A stretch of 64,000 nt of DNA, taken from Sphingomonas tagetis. Its GTDB lineage: Bacteria; Pseudomonadota; Alphaproteobacteria; Sphingomonadales; Sphingomonadaceae. The position numbers were made by a program, and so were the translations under genes. Below, in pieces: positions 46,662-57,947 of the stretch (position 1 is its first letter; every line of letters starts with the position of its first letter). The stretch covers positions 248,001 to 312,000 of the forward strand of contig NZ_JAMLDX010000001.1 in assembly GCF_024211275.1 (NCBI RefSeq), written 5' to 3'. The notes under the pieces are model-generated. The model was given only the letters and a program-made list of their open reading frames with translations. It had not been told where the DNA came from and ran no database searches.

Positions 46662-47540
46662 TCACTCGGCGATATATTTCCACGGCTCACCGGGACCGCC
46701 GCGCACCCACACCGTCGTATAGGGCACGGCGGCGGGACGCCCTTCCGCCACCGGCCCGTTCTGCCGGATCATGCCCCAGGTGACGCCCATGTCGCCGCTC
46801 GACGCGACTTCGACCGCATCGGGCGCCCACGTCACCGGGCTGGGCGGCGGGCCGCCGATCGTGCCGCAGATCTTGTCGAGGCCGATCAGCATGCCAGAGC
46901 GCGGCGCGCCGAGGTTCGTGGCGTCGGCCCGGCCATGCTTGCAGAAAGCGGGGCCGAGCCCGATCACCTGCGCCTCGTCGGAAAAGCCGCGTTCGGCCGC
47001 GTCGATGCTCTTGCGGTGCGCCGCGCGCGCCGCCGGGTCCGACACCCGCACGGCCTTCGCCGGGAGAACCGGCGGCAGCATCGCGGCAGCGGCCTCGCTT
47101 TCCTGCGCCTGCCGCTTGTACGAAACCACCCGCCACCCCGCGGCATCCTTGCGCCAATAGGCCAGATATTTGGCGCGGCGCACGGGCGCGGCGCGGTCGT
47201 GCAGCGTCATGAAGCCCATGGTGAAGCCCTGCATTCCGTCGGCGGAGATCCCCACCCGAATCGGGCGCCATTCGGCACGCGCGGTCCGGTTGACCGGATT
47301 GGCCCTGAGCGCGTCCACCGCCTCGGCCTTGCTGCGCGTGAAGGTCGCGTCGGGGCGCGGCATCGCCACGTCCTGCGCGAACATGGCGGAGATCCCGACG
47401 ACCGCATCGGTTTTCGCGCTGGCGTCGGAAAAGGCGCGGTCGGCGGCGAGCAGGCTATCCGCCGCCCGGGCCGGCGTCGTGGCCGGTCCAGCCAGGGCCG
47501 GCTGAGCCATCGCGACCATCACGGCGAGCAACACACGCAT
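46662..47540 (-). CDS. Secreted protein with two SnoaL-like (DUF4440) domains
   Basis: 292-aa protein with signal peptide ([20 protein letters not shown]). Two halves each begin with an [13 protein letters not shown] / [17 protein letters not shown] helix and continue with beta strands ending in [19 protein letters not shown] and [15 protein letters not shown], which is the nuclear-transport-factor-2/DUF4440 pattern. Such domains bind small ligands or hydrolyse them; function unknown. It ends about 100 bases before rpmE. Confidence 0.75.
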   Translation of the reverse strand: MRVLLAVMVAMAQPALAGPATTPARAADSLLAADRAFSDASAKTDAVVGISAMFAQDVAMPRPDATFTRSKAEAVDALRANPVNRTARAEWRPIRVGISADGMQGFTMGFMTLHDRAAPVRRAKYLAYWRKDAAGWRVVSYKRQAQESEAAAAMLPPVLPAKAVRVSDPAARAAHRKSIDAAERGFSDEAQVIGLGPAFCKHGRADATNLGAPRSGMLIGLDKICGTIGGPPPSPVTWAPDAVEVASSGDMGVTWGMIRQNGPVAEGRPAAVPYTTVWVRGGPGEPWKYIAE

Positions 47541-47608
47541 GCCATCCTCCCAACTGTGTTAGAATGACACTACACCGCTTTGCATCATTTGCCAGTGCCC
47601 GAACGAAA

Positions 47609-47644
47609 ATGGGCCACGCCGCCGGCATCCGGCGGGTGGCCCAT
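47609..47644 (-). terminator. Terminator of the pyrH-fabZ operon
   Basis: A 16-bp stem with one bulged base (ATGGGCCAC-CCGCCGG with CCGGCGG-GTGGCCCAT, three-base loop) about 20 bases after fabZ. On the minus strand it is followed by TTTTCGTT. Strong intrinsic terminator. Confidence 0.85.
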
Positions 47645-47665
47645 GATTTCGTGACGCGCGCGCCT

Positions 47666-48145
47666 TCAGGCCGAAGGCGGGTCCGCGATCATCGCGGTGA
47701 ATTCGCATTCGGTCGCGAGCTCGTCGCCGAGATACGCCTTGCCCGCGAACTTGCAGATGCGTGACCGCTTCTGCACGAACTCGACCTCGAGCCGCAGCAG
47801 GACGCCCGGCTCGACCGGCTTGCGGAACTTCACGCCGTCGATCGACATGAAATAGACGAGCTTGCCCGATCCCGCGAGGCCGAGGCTCTCGACTGCGAGC
47901 ACGCCCGCCGCCTGCGCCAGCGCCTCCACCTGGAGCACGCCGGGCATGATCGGCCTTCCCGGGAAATGCCCCTGGAAGAATTCCTCGTTCATCGACACCG
48001 CCTTGATCGCGACGATGCGCTGGTCGGGGACCAGACTCTCGACGCGATCGACCAGCAGCATCGGGTAGCGGTGCGGAAGCGCCGCCATCACCCGCACGAT
48101 ATCGAGCTGGCCGATGTCAGTGCCCGCTTCCGCCACGTCGCTCAT
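47666..48145 (-). CDS. fabZ: 3-hydroxyacyl-ACP dehydratase FabZ
   Basis: 159-aa hotdog-fold enzyme of fatty-acid and lipid A precursor synthesis. Active-site His and Glu lie in [21 protein letters not shown] (about residues 57-76 overall). Length is normal (about 150 aa). It is the last gene of the bamA-skp-fabZ segment; lpxD, lpxA and lpxB, which often flank it, are not here. Its start codon shares a base with the skp stop. Confidence 0.95.
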   Translation of the reverse strand: MSDVAEAGTDIGQLDIVRVMAALPHRYPMLLVDRVESLVPDQRIVAIKAVSMNEEFFQGHFPGRPIMPGVLQVEALAQAAGVLAVESLGLAGSGKLVYFMSIDGVKFRKPVEPGVLLRLEVEFVQKRSRICKFAGKAYLGDELATECEFTAMIADPPSA

Positions 48146-48765
48146 CAGCGGCCCGTGGGCGCCGGCTGAGCGGGCGCGGGCGCCGGTGCGGTCGGCTGGG
48201 CCGGCGGCGGCGCGGTCACGCTGACGCTGGGCAGCTGCTGGTTGAGCGTGGCGAGCACCGCATCGGTGATGTCGACCGAGGTCGCCGAGAACAGCAGGCT
48301 CTCACGCGCGATCGCGACGCTGGCGCCGCGCTGCTGCGCGATCTGCTGCACCACCGGCACCATCTTCTGGGCGATCTGCTGCTGCACGAACTGGACGTTG
48401 CGCTGGAACGTCTGCTCACGCTCCGACACCGCGCGCTGCGCGTTCTGCGCGCGCGTCTGGAACGCCTGGATACGAGTCGACAGCGCCGCATCGGGCTTGC
48501 CGGCAGCAGCCTTGACCGCGGCCTCGAGCGAGGTCTGCTCGCCCTGAAGCGGCTGGCCCTGCTGCTGCGCGAAGGTCTGCAACGCGGTGCGCTGCTGCTG
48601 GAGCTGGCCATTGGCCGCGACGCACGCGGTGCACTGGCTCATGATCCGATCGACATCGACGACCGCCACCTTGGCGTCGGCGAGCGCCTGCGCGGCGGCT
48701 GCGCCGGCGCCGAAGGTGGCGCCCGCAACCGCGAGCGCGGCGAGAAGGGTCTTGGTGTTACGCAT
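48145..48765 (-). CDS. skp: Periplasmic chaperone Skp/OmpH
   Basis: 206-aa OmpH-family protein holding unfolded outer-membrane proteins for BAM. Signal peptide ([21 protein letters not shown]), the N-terminal strand [15 protein letters not shown], a long Gln-rich coiled coil ([16 protein letters not shown]... [15 protein letters not shown], about residues 50-140), and a Pro/Ala-rich tail. The tail and a CxxC (CTAC) after strand 1 are unusual. Between bamA and fabZ. Confidence 0.9.
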   Translation of the reverse strand: MRNTKTLLAALAVAGATFGAGAAAAQALADAKVAVVDVDRIMSQCTACVAANGQLQQQRTALQTFAQQQGQPLQGEQTSLEAAVKAAAGKPDAALSTRIQAFQTRAQNAQRAVSEREQTFQRNVQFVQQQIAQKMVPVVQQIAQQRGASVAIARESLLFSATSVDITDAVLATLNQQLPSVSVTAPPPAQPTAPAPAPAQPAPTGR

Positions 48766-51548
48766 TAGAAGGACGTCCCTACGTTGAAGCTGAAGAGTTT
48801 GTCGTCATCGCCTTTCTGCTTGAGAATGGCGTAAGCGAGATCGAGGCGCAGCGGCCCGAACGGCGAGTTCCAGTTGACGCCGATGCCCGCGGAAATGCGC
48901 GGCCGCGGCGAGTTGCCCAGGAACTGCTCGATGAACGGATCGGTGGTGGTGTTGTAGACCGAGTTGACCGAGGTGCCCGAGCACGCCCCGCCGCCGGTCG
49001 CCGAATAGCCGATCGTGCAGGTCGTGACCGCGCCCGGCGCGACGGTGTCGGTGTCGGGCACGACGAAGAGCGCGCGGCCCTGAGCGTCGAACTGCGGCGT
49101 TTGCAGCGGCAGCAGCGTCGGCGAACCGTCGGCGTTGAACAGCAATGTGCCGCTGCTGCTGCGCGCCTGGGTGAAGCTGGCGGTCAGGCCCGGACGGCGC
49201 ACGCCCCAGTTGGCGCCCGCCATCACGAAGATCGACGGACGGATGCCCATCTCGCGCGCGCCGGCGCCGAGCGGGATTTCGAGCTCGAGCTTGCCGAGAT
49301 AATAAGCCCGGCCACCGATCGCATCGTCGAAGATCTGATCCTTGTCGGTGATCAGCAGCTGGTTGCCCGCCGCCGCGGTGCCGGTGAAGCCGATGCGCTG
49401 GATGCGCGGGCCGACGCCGCGGATGTCGAAGCCGCGGAACTGCGGCTCACCGAGGAAGAAGCGGTCGGTGATCCGCACCGGATCGATCGTCGCGGTGCCC
49501 GCTTCCAGGCTGTGGATATAGCCGCCCTCGAGGCCGACCGAGAAAATGAAGCCGCTGCCGACATTCCAATATTTGTCGGCGTCGAAGCGGCCGCGCAGAT
49601 AGCGCACATCGCCGCCGAGCCCTGCGAAATCGCCGCCGAGCACCAGCCGCTGGCCCGCGGTCGGGCGCTGGCGGCTGTTGAGGCTGTCATAGATCAGCGA
49701 CAGGCCGAGGCTCGACGTCCAGCGGTTGCCGAGCGCCTCGCACAGATAGCGGCCGGCGAGCAGCGGGTCGCACTGGCCGTTGCGGAAGAAGGTGCTCTCG
49801 TCGAGGCCGACCTGGTCATAGACCAGCGAATAGCGCGCCGACGCGGTCCAATATTCGGTCAGCGGCACGCCCGCGACGAGCTGGCCGCCGGTCGATACCT
49901 GCTCATAGGTCGTGCGACGATCGCTGCCCAAATAGTTGAACGAATTATAGTCGCGGCGGAACAGCGTGCCGCCCAGCGCGATATTCTGGTCGAACAGATA
50001 CGGCTCGGTGAAACCGAGTTCGAGCGACTTGGAATAGCTCGAATAATCGGCCGACAGGCGCAGGTCCTGACCGCGGCCGCGGAAGTTGCGCTGGCGGATC
50101 GAGCCCTGGAAGATGAAGCGTTCGAGGCTCGAGAAACCGGCCGACAGCGTCAGCTCGCCGGTCGACTTCTCCTCGACATTGGCGGTCAGCACGACGCGAT
50201 CGGGCGCCGAGCCTTCCTTCTGCTCGATCTCGAACTTCTCGCCGAAATAGCCGAGCGAGTTGATGCGGTCCTGCGAACGCTTGACCAGGAAGGTGTTGAA
50301 CGCGTCGCCTTCGGCAATGCGCATCTCGCGCCGGATCACCTTGTCCTGCGTCTGGGTGTTGCCGGTGATGTCGATCCGCTCGACATAGGTGCGGCGCGCC
50401 TCGGCGATGTTGAAGTTGAGCGTCATCGTCAACTTCTCGCGGTCGCGCTGGAATTCGGGCCGCACGTCGGCAAAGGCGTAGCCGAGCATGCCGGCCGCTT
50501 CCTGCAGTCCGTCGACCGTGTCCTCGACCTTCTTCGCGTCGTACCAGTCGCCTTCCTTGATCGAGAGGCTGGAGGCGAGCTGCTTGTCGTCGAAGTCGCG
50601 GATCGCGCTGTCGACGCTGACCGCGCCGAATTTGTAGCGCGGGCCTTCCTCGACCACATAGGTGATGATGAAATCGCGCTTGTCCGGGGTCAGCTCGGCG
50701 ACCGCGGAGACGACGCGGAAATCGGCATAGCCCTGAGTCAGATAGAATTGGCGCAGCTTCTGCTGGTCATAGGCCAGGCGATCTTGGTCATAGCTGGTGT
50801 TCGAGCTGAAGATGCTGGTCAGGCGCGCCTGCTTGGTCGCCATCTCGCCGCGCAGCTCGCCGTCCTTGAACTGCTCGTTGCCGATGATGTTGATCTGGCG
50901 GACCTTGGACTTCGCACCCTCGCGGATCTCGAAGATCACGTCGACGCGGTTCTGGTCGAGGCTGACCATCTTCGGTTCGACATTGGCGGCGAAGCGGCCC
51001 TGCCGGCGATACAGCTCGACGATGCGCGCGACGTCGGCGCGGACCGCGGTGCGCGTGAACATCTGGCGCGGAGCGAGCTTGATCTCCTTGGTGATCTTGT
51101 CGCTCTTGAGGCGCTTGTTGCCCTCCAGCACCACGCGGTTGATGATCGGATTCTCGCGCACGCGCAGGACGATGTCACCGCTCTCGACGCCCTCGATCGT
51201 CACGTCGGCGAGCAGGTCGCTCGCCAGCACGTCGCGAATCGCCTGATCGAGCGTCTCGGTGGTGTAGGCCTGGCCGACGCGCAGCCGGGTGTAGGACAGC
51301 ACCGTCTCGGGCTCGAGCCGCTGCGTGCCGTCGACGCGCAGCGTGCGGATCGTGCGCGAGGTCAGCGGGGCGACCGGCGCAGCCGGCGCGGGCGCAGTCT
51401 GCGGCACCGGCGCGGCTTGCGCGGCGGCAGGCTGGGCCGGCGCCGCGGTCTGCGCATAGGCGACGGTGGTCAGCCCGGACAGCATCGTGCCGGTCAGCAG
51501 CAGGGCGGTGGCGCGCACGCCGATCTTGGAAACCTTAATCGCAGTCAC
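48765..51548 (-). CDS. bamA: Outer-membrane assembly factor BamA
   Basis: About 927-aa Omp85 protein that inserts beta-barrels into the outer membrane. Signal peptide (ALLLTGTMLSGLTTVAYAQ), an Ala/Pro-rich linker, five POTRA domains (about residues 60-430, with VLEGNKRLKSDKI and IIGNEQFKDGELR), and the 16-strand barrel with the VRGF-like QFRGFDIRG motif and a C-terminal aromatic (FNVGTSF). It starts at GTG 51548 or TTG 51560; no ATG is available. Overlaps skp by one base; rseP is upstream. Confidence 0.95.
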   Translation of the reverse strand: MTAIKVSKIGVRATALLLTGTMLSGLTTVAYAQTAAPAQPAAAQAAPVPQTAPAPAAPVAPLTSRTIRTLRVDGTQRLEPETVLSYTRLRVGQAYTTETLDQAIRDVLASDLLADVTIEGVESGDIVLRVRENPIINRVVLEGNKRLKSDKITKEIKLAPRQMFTRTAVRADVARIVELYRRQGRFAANVEPKMVSLDQNRVDVIFEIREGAKSKVRQINIIGNEQFKDGELRGEMATKQARLTSIFSSNTSYDQDRLAYDQQKLRQFYLTQGYADFRVVSAVAELTPDKRDFIITYVVEEGPRYKFGAVSVDSAIRDFDDKQLASSLSIKEGDWYDAKKVEDTVDGLQEAAGMLGYAFADVRPEFQRDREKLTMTLNFNIAEARRTYVERIDITGNTQTQDKVIRREMRIAEGDAFNTFLVKRSQDRINSLGYFGEKFEIEQKEGSAPDRVVLTANVEEKSTGELTLSAGFSSLERFIFQGSIRQRNFRGRGQDLRLSADYSSYSKSLELGFTEPYLFDQNIALGGTLFRRDYNSFNYLGSDRRTTYEQVSTGGQLVAGVPLTEYWTASARYSLVYDQVGLDESTFFRNGQCDPLLAGRYLCEALGNRWTSSLGLSLIYDSLNSRQRPTAGQRLVLGGDFAGLGGDVRYLRGRFDADKYWNVGSGFIFSVGLEGGYIHSLEAGTATIDPVRITDRFFLGEPQFRGFDIRGVGPRIQRIGFTGTAAAGNQLLITDKDQIFDDAIGGRAYYLGKLELEIPLGAGAREMGIRPSIFVMAGANWGVRRPGLTASFTQARSSSGTLLFNADGSPTLLPLQTPQFDAQGRALFVVPDTDTVAPGAVTTCTIGYSATGGGACSGTSVNSVYNTTTDPFIEQFLGNSPRPRISAGIGVNWNSPFGPLRLDLAYAILKQKGDDDKLFSFNVGTSF

Positions 51549-51621
51549 ATCCCACCCCAAGTCGGATTTGAGAATAATCGGGCCGAAGCGCGGGCCGCGT
51601 TACCGCCCTGCCCCAACCGCA

Positions 51622-52755
51622 TCAGCCGATCAACCCGGCCAGATTCCGCCAGACGCCGAATGCGCCCAGATCGTTGAAGGTCACCAGCAGCATCAGCGCC
51701 AGGATCGCGACCATCCCGCCACGGAACGCCCACTCCATCACCTGCGGTTCGACCGGCTTACGCCGCACCGCCTCGACCGCATAGAACAGAAGATGGCCGC
51801 CATCCAGCACCGGCACTGGCAGGAGGTTGATGAACCCCAGATTTATCGAAATGAGCGCGATCAGGAACGCGAAATCGGTCGGTCCCATCACGAACCGCTC
51901 GCCCGACACCTGTGCGATTCGCAGCGGACCGCCCAATTCCTCGACCGAGCGGCGGCCGGTGATGATCTGGCCGAGGCCGTCGACCGTGCCCTGGATGACG
52001 TTGCCCGTCATGCGCAGGCCAGCGGGGATCGCGCCGAGCAGCCCGATCTCGACCTGCACCGGTTCGCCGGGCGTCACACCGAGCTGGCCGAGCTTATATT
52101 CGTTGCCGAAGCGGTCCTTCTCGACCCGCACTCCGATCTGCGCGGTCATCTCGACCTCGGCGCCGTCGCGCTCGACGGTCAGCTCGACCGTCTCGGCGGG
52201 CCGCATGACGATGTAGCGGCGCAGGTCGTTGAACGTCTCGATCCCGCGCCCGTCGATCGCCGTGATACGGTCACCCTTGAGCAATCCGGCCTGCGCCGCG
52301 GCGCTTTCCGCCGCCACGCCGGCCACGACGGTCGGCGTGCGGTTCTCGCCAAAGGCGAGCGCGAACGCCGCCAGGATCAGGATCGCCACCACAAAATTGG
52401 TCACCGGCCCCGCCGCGACGACGATCGCGCGCTGCCACAGCGGCTTGGCCTGAAAGGTCTGCGCGCGCTCGGCGGCGGGCAGCGAGAGCCATTCGGGGCT
52501 GGGCTGGCTCGCCGGGTTCATGTCGCCAGCGAAGCGAACATAGCCGCCCAAGGGCAGCCAGCCGAACTTCCAGCGCGTGCCGCGCTTGTCGGTGATCCCG
52601 CCAATCTCGCGTCCAAAGCCGATCGAGAAGACTTCGGCCTTGATCCCGAACCAGCGGCCGGCGGCGTAATGGCCAAGCTCGTGCACGAAGACCAGCGGGC
52701 CGATCACCAGCAGAAAGGCGATGATATAGAAGATGAAACCGGGGGCTTCGGTCAA
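51622..52755 (-). CDS. rseP: Site-2 protease RseP
   Basis: About 377-aa intramembrane metalloprotease that releases sigma factors by cutting anti-sigma proteins. Zinc motif HELGH in the first helix (near residue 26), the second ligand motif LLPVPVLDGGHL near the end, and a PDZ region in between (GDRITAIDGRGIETF). It has no ATG: a TTG overlaps the dxr stop (TTGA), and another TTG lies nine bases earlier. The weak start plus overlap suggests translational coupling to dxr. Confidence 0.94.
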   Translation of the reverse strand: MTEAPGFIFYIIAFLLVIGPLVFVHELGHYAAGRWFGIKAEVFSIGFGREIGGITDKRGTRWKFGWLPLGGYVRFAGDMNPASQPSPEWLSLPAAERAQTFQAKPLWQRAIVVAAGPVTNFVVAILILAAFALAFGENRTPTVVAGVAAESAAAQAGLLKGDRITAIDGRGIETFNDLRRYIVMRPAETVELTVERDGAEVEMTAQIGVRVEKDRFGNEYKLGQLGVTPGEPVQVEIGLLGAIPAGLRMTGNVIQGTVDGLGQIITGRRSVEELGGPLRIAQVSGERFVMGPTDFAFLIALISINLGFINLLPVPVLDGGHLLFYAVEAVRRKPVEPQVMEWAFRGGMVAILALMLLVTFNDLGAFGVWRNLAGLIG

Positions 52756-53905
52756 TCGACGCAATCCTTCACACGCTCACCCGCAATGTGCCGCGCTTCC
52801 GCATCGATCGCCAATACCTGATCGAGCGTTTCCGGCGCGGCCGGGTCGTAGCGCTCCAGCGTATCCGAGACGATTGCGGCAATTTCAAGAAACGCCGCGC
52901 GCCCGTCCAGAAATGCCGCGACCGCCACTTCATTGGCGGCGTTGAGCACCGCCGGCCGCGCCCCGCCCGCCGCCAGCGCCTCGCGGGCCAGCTTTAGGCA
53001 CGGGAAGCGCTCGTAATCCGGCGCCTCGAAGTCGAGCCGGCCGATCGTCGCGAGATCGAGCCGCTGGCACGGCGTTGCCATCCGCCGCGGCCAGGCCAGC
53101 GCGTGCGCGATCGGAATGCGCATGTCGGGCGCGCCCAGCTGGGCGAGCATCGACCCGTCGACATATTCGACCAGGCTGTGGATCACCGACTGGCGGTGGA
53201 CGACCACGTCGAGCTGTTCGGCCGACACCGGGAACAGGTGGAACGCCTCGATCAGCTCCAGCCCCTTGTTCATCAGCGTGGCCGAATCGACGCTGATCTT
53301 GGCGCCCATGGACCAGTTGGGATGCGCCACCGCCTGCGCCGGGGTGATGCCGCGCATCTCGTCGAGCGTCCGCTCGCGAAACGGCCCGCCGCTCGCGGTC
53401 AGCACGATCCGCGACACGCGGTCGGCATTGGCCGGGTCGAGACACTGGAACACCGCATTATGCTCGGAATCGACCGGCAGCAGCGTCGCGCCGAACCGCG
53501 CCGCGGCATCGGTCATCACGCCGCCGGCCGACACCAGCGACTCCTTGTTGGCGAGCGCGACGACGCCGCCATGCTCCATTGCCGCGAGCGTCGGCTTGAG
53601 CCCGGCGGTGCCGACGATCGCCGCCATCGTCCAGCCGGCGCCCATCCGCGCCGCCTCGCACACCGCGTCGATCCCGCCCGCCGCTTCAATATTCGTGCCC
53701 CGCAGCGCCTCGCGCAGCGCCGGCAGGCGGCTTTCGTCCGCCACCACCGCACGCCGCGCCCGCACCCGCCGCGCCGCAGCGGCGAGCTTCCCGACATCGC
53801 CATTGGCGGTCAGCGCCAGCACTTCATAGGCGTCGGGATCGCGCTCGATCAGATCCAGCGTCGAGCTGCCGACCGATCCGGTCGCACCGAGGATGGTGAC
53901 GGTCT

Positions 53906-53909
<4 letters not shown>
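52752..53909 (-). CDS. dxr: 1-deoxy-D-xylulose 5-phosphate reductoisomerase
   Basis: 385-aa MEP-pathway enzyme making MEP with NADPH. N-terminal GATGSVGSSTLDLI binding motif (residues 8-21); active-site PVDSEHNAVFQC and LTASGGPFR; SMGAKISVDSATLMNKGLE. Length is normal. Overlaps both cdsA and rseP by four bases. The IspDF gene for the next steps lies 29 kb to the left. Confidence 0.96.
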
Positions 53910-54687
<778 letters not shown>

Positions 54688-54691
<4 letters not shown>

Positions 54692-55428
54692 AGCCCGCCG
54701 AACCGCCGCTGCCGCCGTGCGAACTGCGCCACGGCGTCGCCCAGCGCCGCACCGTCGAAATCGGGCCACAGCGTGTCCACGAAGAGCAATTCGGCATAGG
54801 CCGCTTGCCACAGCAGGAAGTTGGACAGCCGTTGCTCGCCCGAGGTGCGGATCAGCAGGTCGAGCGGCGGCAGGCCGTGCGTGGTCAGCGCGTCGTCGAA
54901 CATCGCCTCGTCGATCGCCGAGGGCTCGATCTCGCCCGCCTTCGCCGCCGCCGCCAGCCGCCGCGCCGCGGTCAATATCTCGGCCTGTGCGCCATAGTTG
55001 AGCGCAATCACCAGCGTCGAACCGTCATTGGCCGCCGTGCGCGCGATCGCATCGTCGATCATGATCACCAGATCGCCCGACAGCGCATGATAGTCGCCGA
55101 TCACGCGCAGCCGAACATTCTCGGCCACCAGATCCTTGAGCTCGTTCTTGAGGAAGTGGCGCAGCAGACCCATCAGGTCGCGCACTTCCTCCTCCGGCCG
55201 CCGCCAGTTCTCCGACGAGAAGGCGTAGAGCGTCAGCACCTCGATGCCGAGCTCGCGCGCCGCTTTCGACACGCGCCGCACCGCCTCGACGCCCTGCTTG
55301 TGCCCGGCGAGCCGCGGCAGCCGCCGTGCCTTCGCCCAGCGGCCATTGCCGTCCATGATGATCGCAACGTGGCGAGGCACCGCCCCGCCGTCCGGACTGG
55401 CCGGCACAGGCGCGCTGGCCGCGGTCAC
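54688..55428 (-). CDS. uppS: Undecaprenyl pyrophosphate synthase (cis-prenyltransferase)
   Basis: 246-aa enzyme making the C55 carrier for peptidoglycan. Catalytic Asp in [13 protein letters not shown] (about residues 23-35), [14 protein letters not shown], and [15 protein letters not shown]. Length is normal. Part of pyrH-frr-uppS-cdsA-dxr-rseP-bamA; overlaps frr by four bases. Confidence 0.96.
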
Positions 55429-55982
55429 TTGCCGAGGATTTCCTTTTCCTTGGCCGCCGCCGCCGCGTCGATGTCGGCGATCGTCGCATCGGTCAGCTTC
55501 TGCACCTCGGTCTCGTGGCGCTTGCGCTCGTCTTCGCCGAACAGGCCCTTCTTCTCGTCGGCCTTCAGGCTGTCATTGCCGTCGCGGCGCACGTTGCGCG
55601 CGGCGATGCGGGCATTCTCGGCATATTTCGACGCGAGCTTGGCCAGTTCCTTGCGCCGCTCCTCGGTCAGGTCGGGGATCGGCAGGCGCAGCGTCTGCCC
55701 GTCGACGATCGGGTTGAGGCCCAGCCCCGCCGAGCGGATCGCCTTGTCGACCGGGCCGACATTGGACTTGTCCCACACCTGCACCGAGATCATCCGCGGC
55801 TCGGGCACCGAGACCGTCGCGAGCTGGACGATCGGCATGTGCGCGCCATAGACCTCGACCGACACCGGATCGAGCAGCGTCGTGCTCGCGCGGCCGGTGC
55901 GCAGGCCATTCAGGTCGTGCTTGAGCGATTCGACCGCGCCCGCCATGCGGCGTTCGAGATCGGCCTTGTCGTAAGCGGCCAT
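55425..55982 (-). CDS. frr: Ribosome recycling factor
   Basis: 185-aa tRNA-mimic that with EF-G splits post-termination ribosomes. Signatures: [14 protein letters not shown] near residue 20-33, [21 protein letters not shown], and [10 protein letters not shown]. Length is normal. Fourteen bases after pyrH, the conserved pair. Confidence 0.96.
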   Translation of the reverse strand: MAAYDKADLERRMAGAVESLKHDLNGLRTGRASTTLLDPVSVEVYGAHMPIVQLATVSVPEPRMISVQVWDKSNVGPVDKAIRSAGLGLNPIVDGQTLRLPIPDLTEERRKELAKLASKYAENARIAARNVRRDGNDSLKADEKKGLFGEDERKRHETEVQKLTDATIADIDAAAAAKEKEILGK

Positions 55983-55996
55983 TTGTCAGGCTCCCC

Positions 55997-56728
55997 TTAT
56001 GCGTATTCAGGTTCGTTGCGGACGATCGTGGAGGTGCCATGGCCCTCCAGCACCGCCGCCAGATTGCCCTCGTCGCGGATGTTGAACACGACGATCGGAA
56101 TGTCATTGTCGCGGCACAAGGCGATCGCGGTCGCGTCCATCACCTTGAGATTGTCGACCAGCACGCGGTCGAAGCTCAATTCGTCATAGCGCGTGGCCGT
56201 CGGCACCTTCTTGGGGTCCGCGTTGTACACGCCATCGACGCTCGTGCCCTTGAACAGCGCATCGCAATTCATCTCGGCGGCGCGCAGCGCGGCGGTGGTG
56301 TCGGTCGTGAAGAACGGCATGCCGGTGCCGGCGGCGAAGATCACCACCCGGCCCTTCTCCATGTGCCGCATCGCCTTGCGGCGGATATAGGGCTCGCTGA
56401 CCGAAGCCATCGGGATCGCCGACTGCACGCGCGTATCGACGCCCAGCCGCTCCAGCGTGTTCTGCATCGCCAGCGCGTTCATCACGGTGGCGAGCATGCC
56501 CATATAGTCGGCGCTCGCCCGCTCGAAGCCCTGTGCGGCCCCCGCCAGCCCGCGGAAGATGTTCCCCCCGCCGACGACCATGCAGATTTCGAGGCCTGTC
56601 TCGGTCGCCGCCTTCACCTCCCGCGCGACGCGCTCGCAGGTGGCGGGATCGATGCCGAACTGCCCCTGCCCCATCAGCACTTCGCCCGACAGCTTGAGGA
56701 GGATGCGTTTGAAGCGTGGCGCGGTCAT
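55997..56728 (-). CDS. pyrH: Uridylate kinase
   Basis: 243-aa hexameric UMP kinase. N-terminal [23 protein letters not shown], and the [12 protein letters not shown] segment of the amino-acid-kinase fold. First gene of the nine-gene leftward operon ending at fabZ. In most bacteria it follows rpsB-tsf directly; here an OmpA gene and an EAL gene intervene. Confidence 0.96.
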   Translation of the reverse strand: MTAPRFKRILLKLSGEVLMGQGQFGIDPATCERVAREVKAATETGLEICMVVGGGNIFRGLAGAAQGFERASADYMGMLATVMNALAMQNTLERLGVDTRVQSAIPMASVSEPYIRRKAMRHMEKGRVVIFAAGTGMPFFTTDTTAALRAAEMNCDALFKGTSVDGVYNADPKKVPTATRYDELSFDRVLVDNLKVMDATAIALCRDNDIPIVVFNIRDEGNLAAVLEGHGTSTIVRNEPEYA

Positions 56729-56973
56729 CTGGCCCTTGATTCTCTGGTGTTTGCGGGAGCGGCGCGGACCTTAGATGCGGCCCCGCGCAATGCCAAGCGG
56801 GGAAACCGGTCATGGCGTCGGTGGAGCGGCATTTGCGTCGGCTTGTCGTGCGCAAGGCTCGAATCGCCCCTGTAACGACCCAGATCGCCCCCTTCGTTCA
56901 TCTGCCCGCAAGGTTCGCCCGAACACGCGGACGGAGCAACGGGTCCGGCGGGGGACTGAGTAGGAGTATGTGT

Positions 56974-57867
56974 ATGCGAGTAACGTCCAAGAACCCACGC
57001 AACGTCATGCTGATCGCCGCGCTGGCTGGTGCGGCATCGGTCAGCCTGACGGCACAGGCGCAGGACGCGCCTCCCGCCGACGATACGGTCGTCGTGACCG
57101 GAGCATTGCCGCCTTTGTCCGAAATGACCAAAGGGCCGGACGTCCAGGGCATCATTTCAGCGCGCAAGGGCGACCGCGTGCAGGTCACCACGCCTGACGG
57201 CAGCAACACCGTTCTCGTCGTGACTGAAAGCACTCAGATCAAGTCGAGCGGCGGCTTTCTCGGCCTCAACCGCAACAAGCTCGCTTCCGGCCAGCTGCTC
57301 AACGGGCTGCCGGTGACGGTCAAGACGCTGCAATGGAGCGGCGGTCTGGTGGCGAGCCAGATCAACCTGCAGAACAAGGATCTGCGCACCGCCTCGATGA
57401 TCCGCAACGGCACCGACCAGCGCTTCGCCGAACAAACCGCTGCGACCGAGGCGCTCAAGAGCCGCGTGGGCGACATCGACCAGTATAACGTCAAGGGCAC
57501 GACCAACGTGAACTTCGACACTGGCAAGGCGGTGCTTTCCGAACAGGCGAAGGCGGACCTGTGCACCGCGGCGACCCAGGCGCAGGGCATGGACAACGCG
57601 CTGTTGCTCGTCGTCGGTTATACCGATTCCACGGGTAGCCAGGAACTCAACCAGACGCTCAGCGAAAAGCGCGCCAGCCGCGTGGTCAATCACCTCCAGC
57701 AGGCGTGCGGCTGGAAACCCTATCGCATGCTCACCCCCACCGGCATGGCCGAAGCCGACCCGGCGGCGGACAACACGACCGAGGAGGGCAAGGCGCAGAA
57801 CCGCCGCGTGGCGGTGAACATCCTGGTCAGCAAGGCCGTGGACGGGTTCGAGGTGGCTTCGCGCTGA
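56974..57867 (+). CDS. OmpA-family outer-membrane/peptidoglycan-binding protein
   Basis: 297-aa protein. Signal peptide (NVMLIAALAGAASVSLTAQAQ), a middle domain (DGSNTVLVVTESTQIKSSGGFLGLNR, residues about 35-150), then a C-terminal OmpA domain (about residues 170-285) with NVNFDTGKAVLSEQAKADL, VVGYTDSTGSQELNQTLSEKRA and NRRVAVNI, which binds diaminopimelate in peptidoglycan. No long beta-barrel is visible. Start at the ATG seven bases after AGGAG; an upstream frame is longer but unsupported. One of three rightward protein genes right of dif. Confidence 0.85.
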   Translation: MRVTSKNPRNVMLIAALAGAASVSLTAQAQDAPPADDTVVVTGALPPLSEMTKGPDVQGIISARKGDRVQVTTPDGSNTVLVVTESTQIKSSGGFLGLNRNKLASGQLLNGLPVTVKTLQWSGGLVASQINLQNKDLRTASMIRNGTDQRFAEQTAATEALKSRVGDIDQYNVKGTTNVNFDTGKAVLSEQAKADLCTAATQAQGMDNALLLVVGYTDSTGSQELNQTLSEKRASRVVNHLQQACGWKPYRMLTPTGMAEADPAADNTTEEGKAQNRRVAVNILVSKAVDGFEVASR

Positions 57868-57894
57868 GCCATCACGCCCGCTCGTCGGGATAAA

Positions 57895-57947
57895 GGCGGC
57901 CTGATTGCGTCGATCGCGACTGCGGTCAGGCCGCCACGTTCTTTTTT
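57895..57947 (+). terminator. Terminator of the OmpA-family gene, overlapping the EAL gene end
   Basis: Perfect 10-bp stem (GGCGGCCTGA with TCAGGCCGCC, 21-base loop), then ACGTTC and TTTTTT. The right arm and T-run are also the last codons of the convergent EAL gene (its KKN codons give the T-run). Confidence 0.85.

Noticed and set aside
49101..51677. An 858-residue plus-strand frame across bamA
   Set aside because: Antisense shadow of bamA; composition (Arg, Ala, Asp, Gln) is that of reversed GC-rich codons, and bamA is certain.
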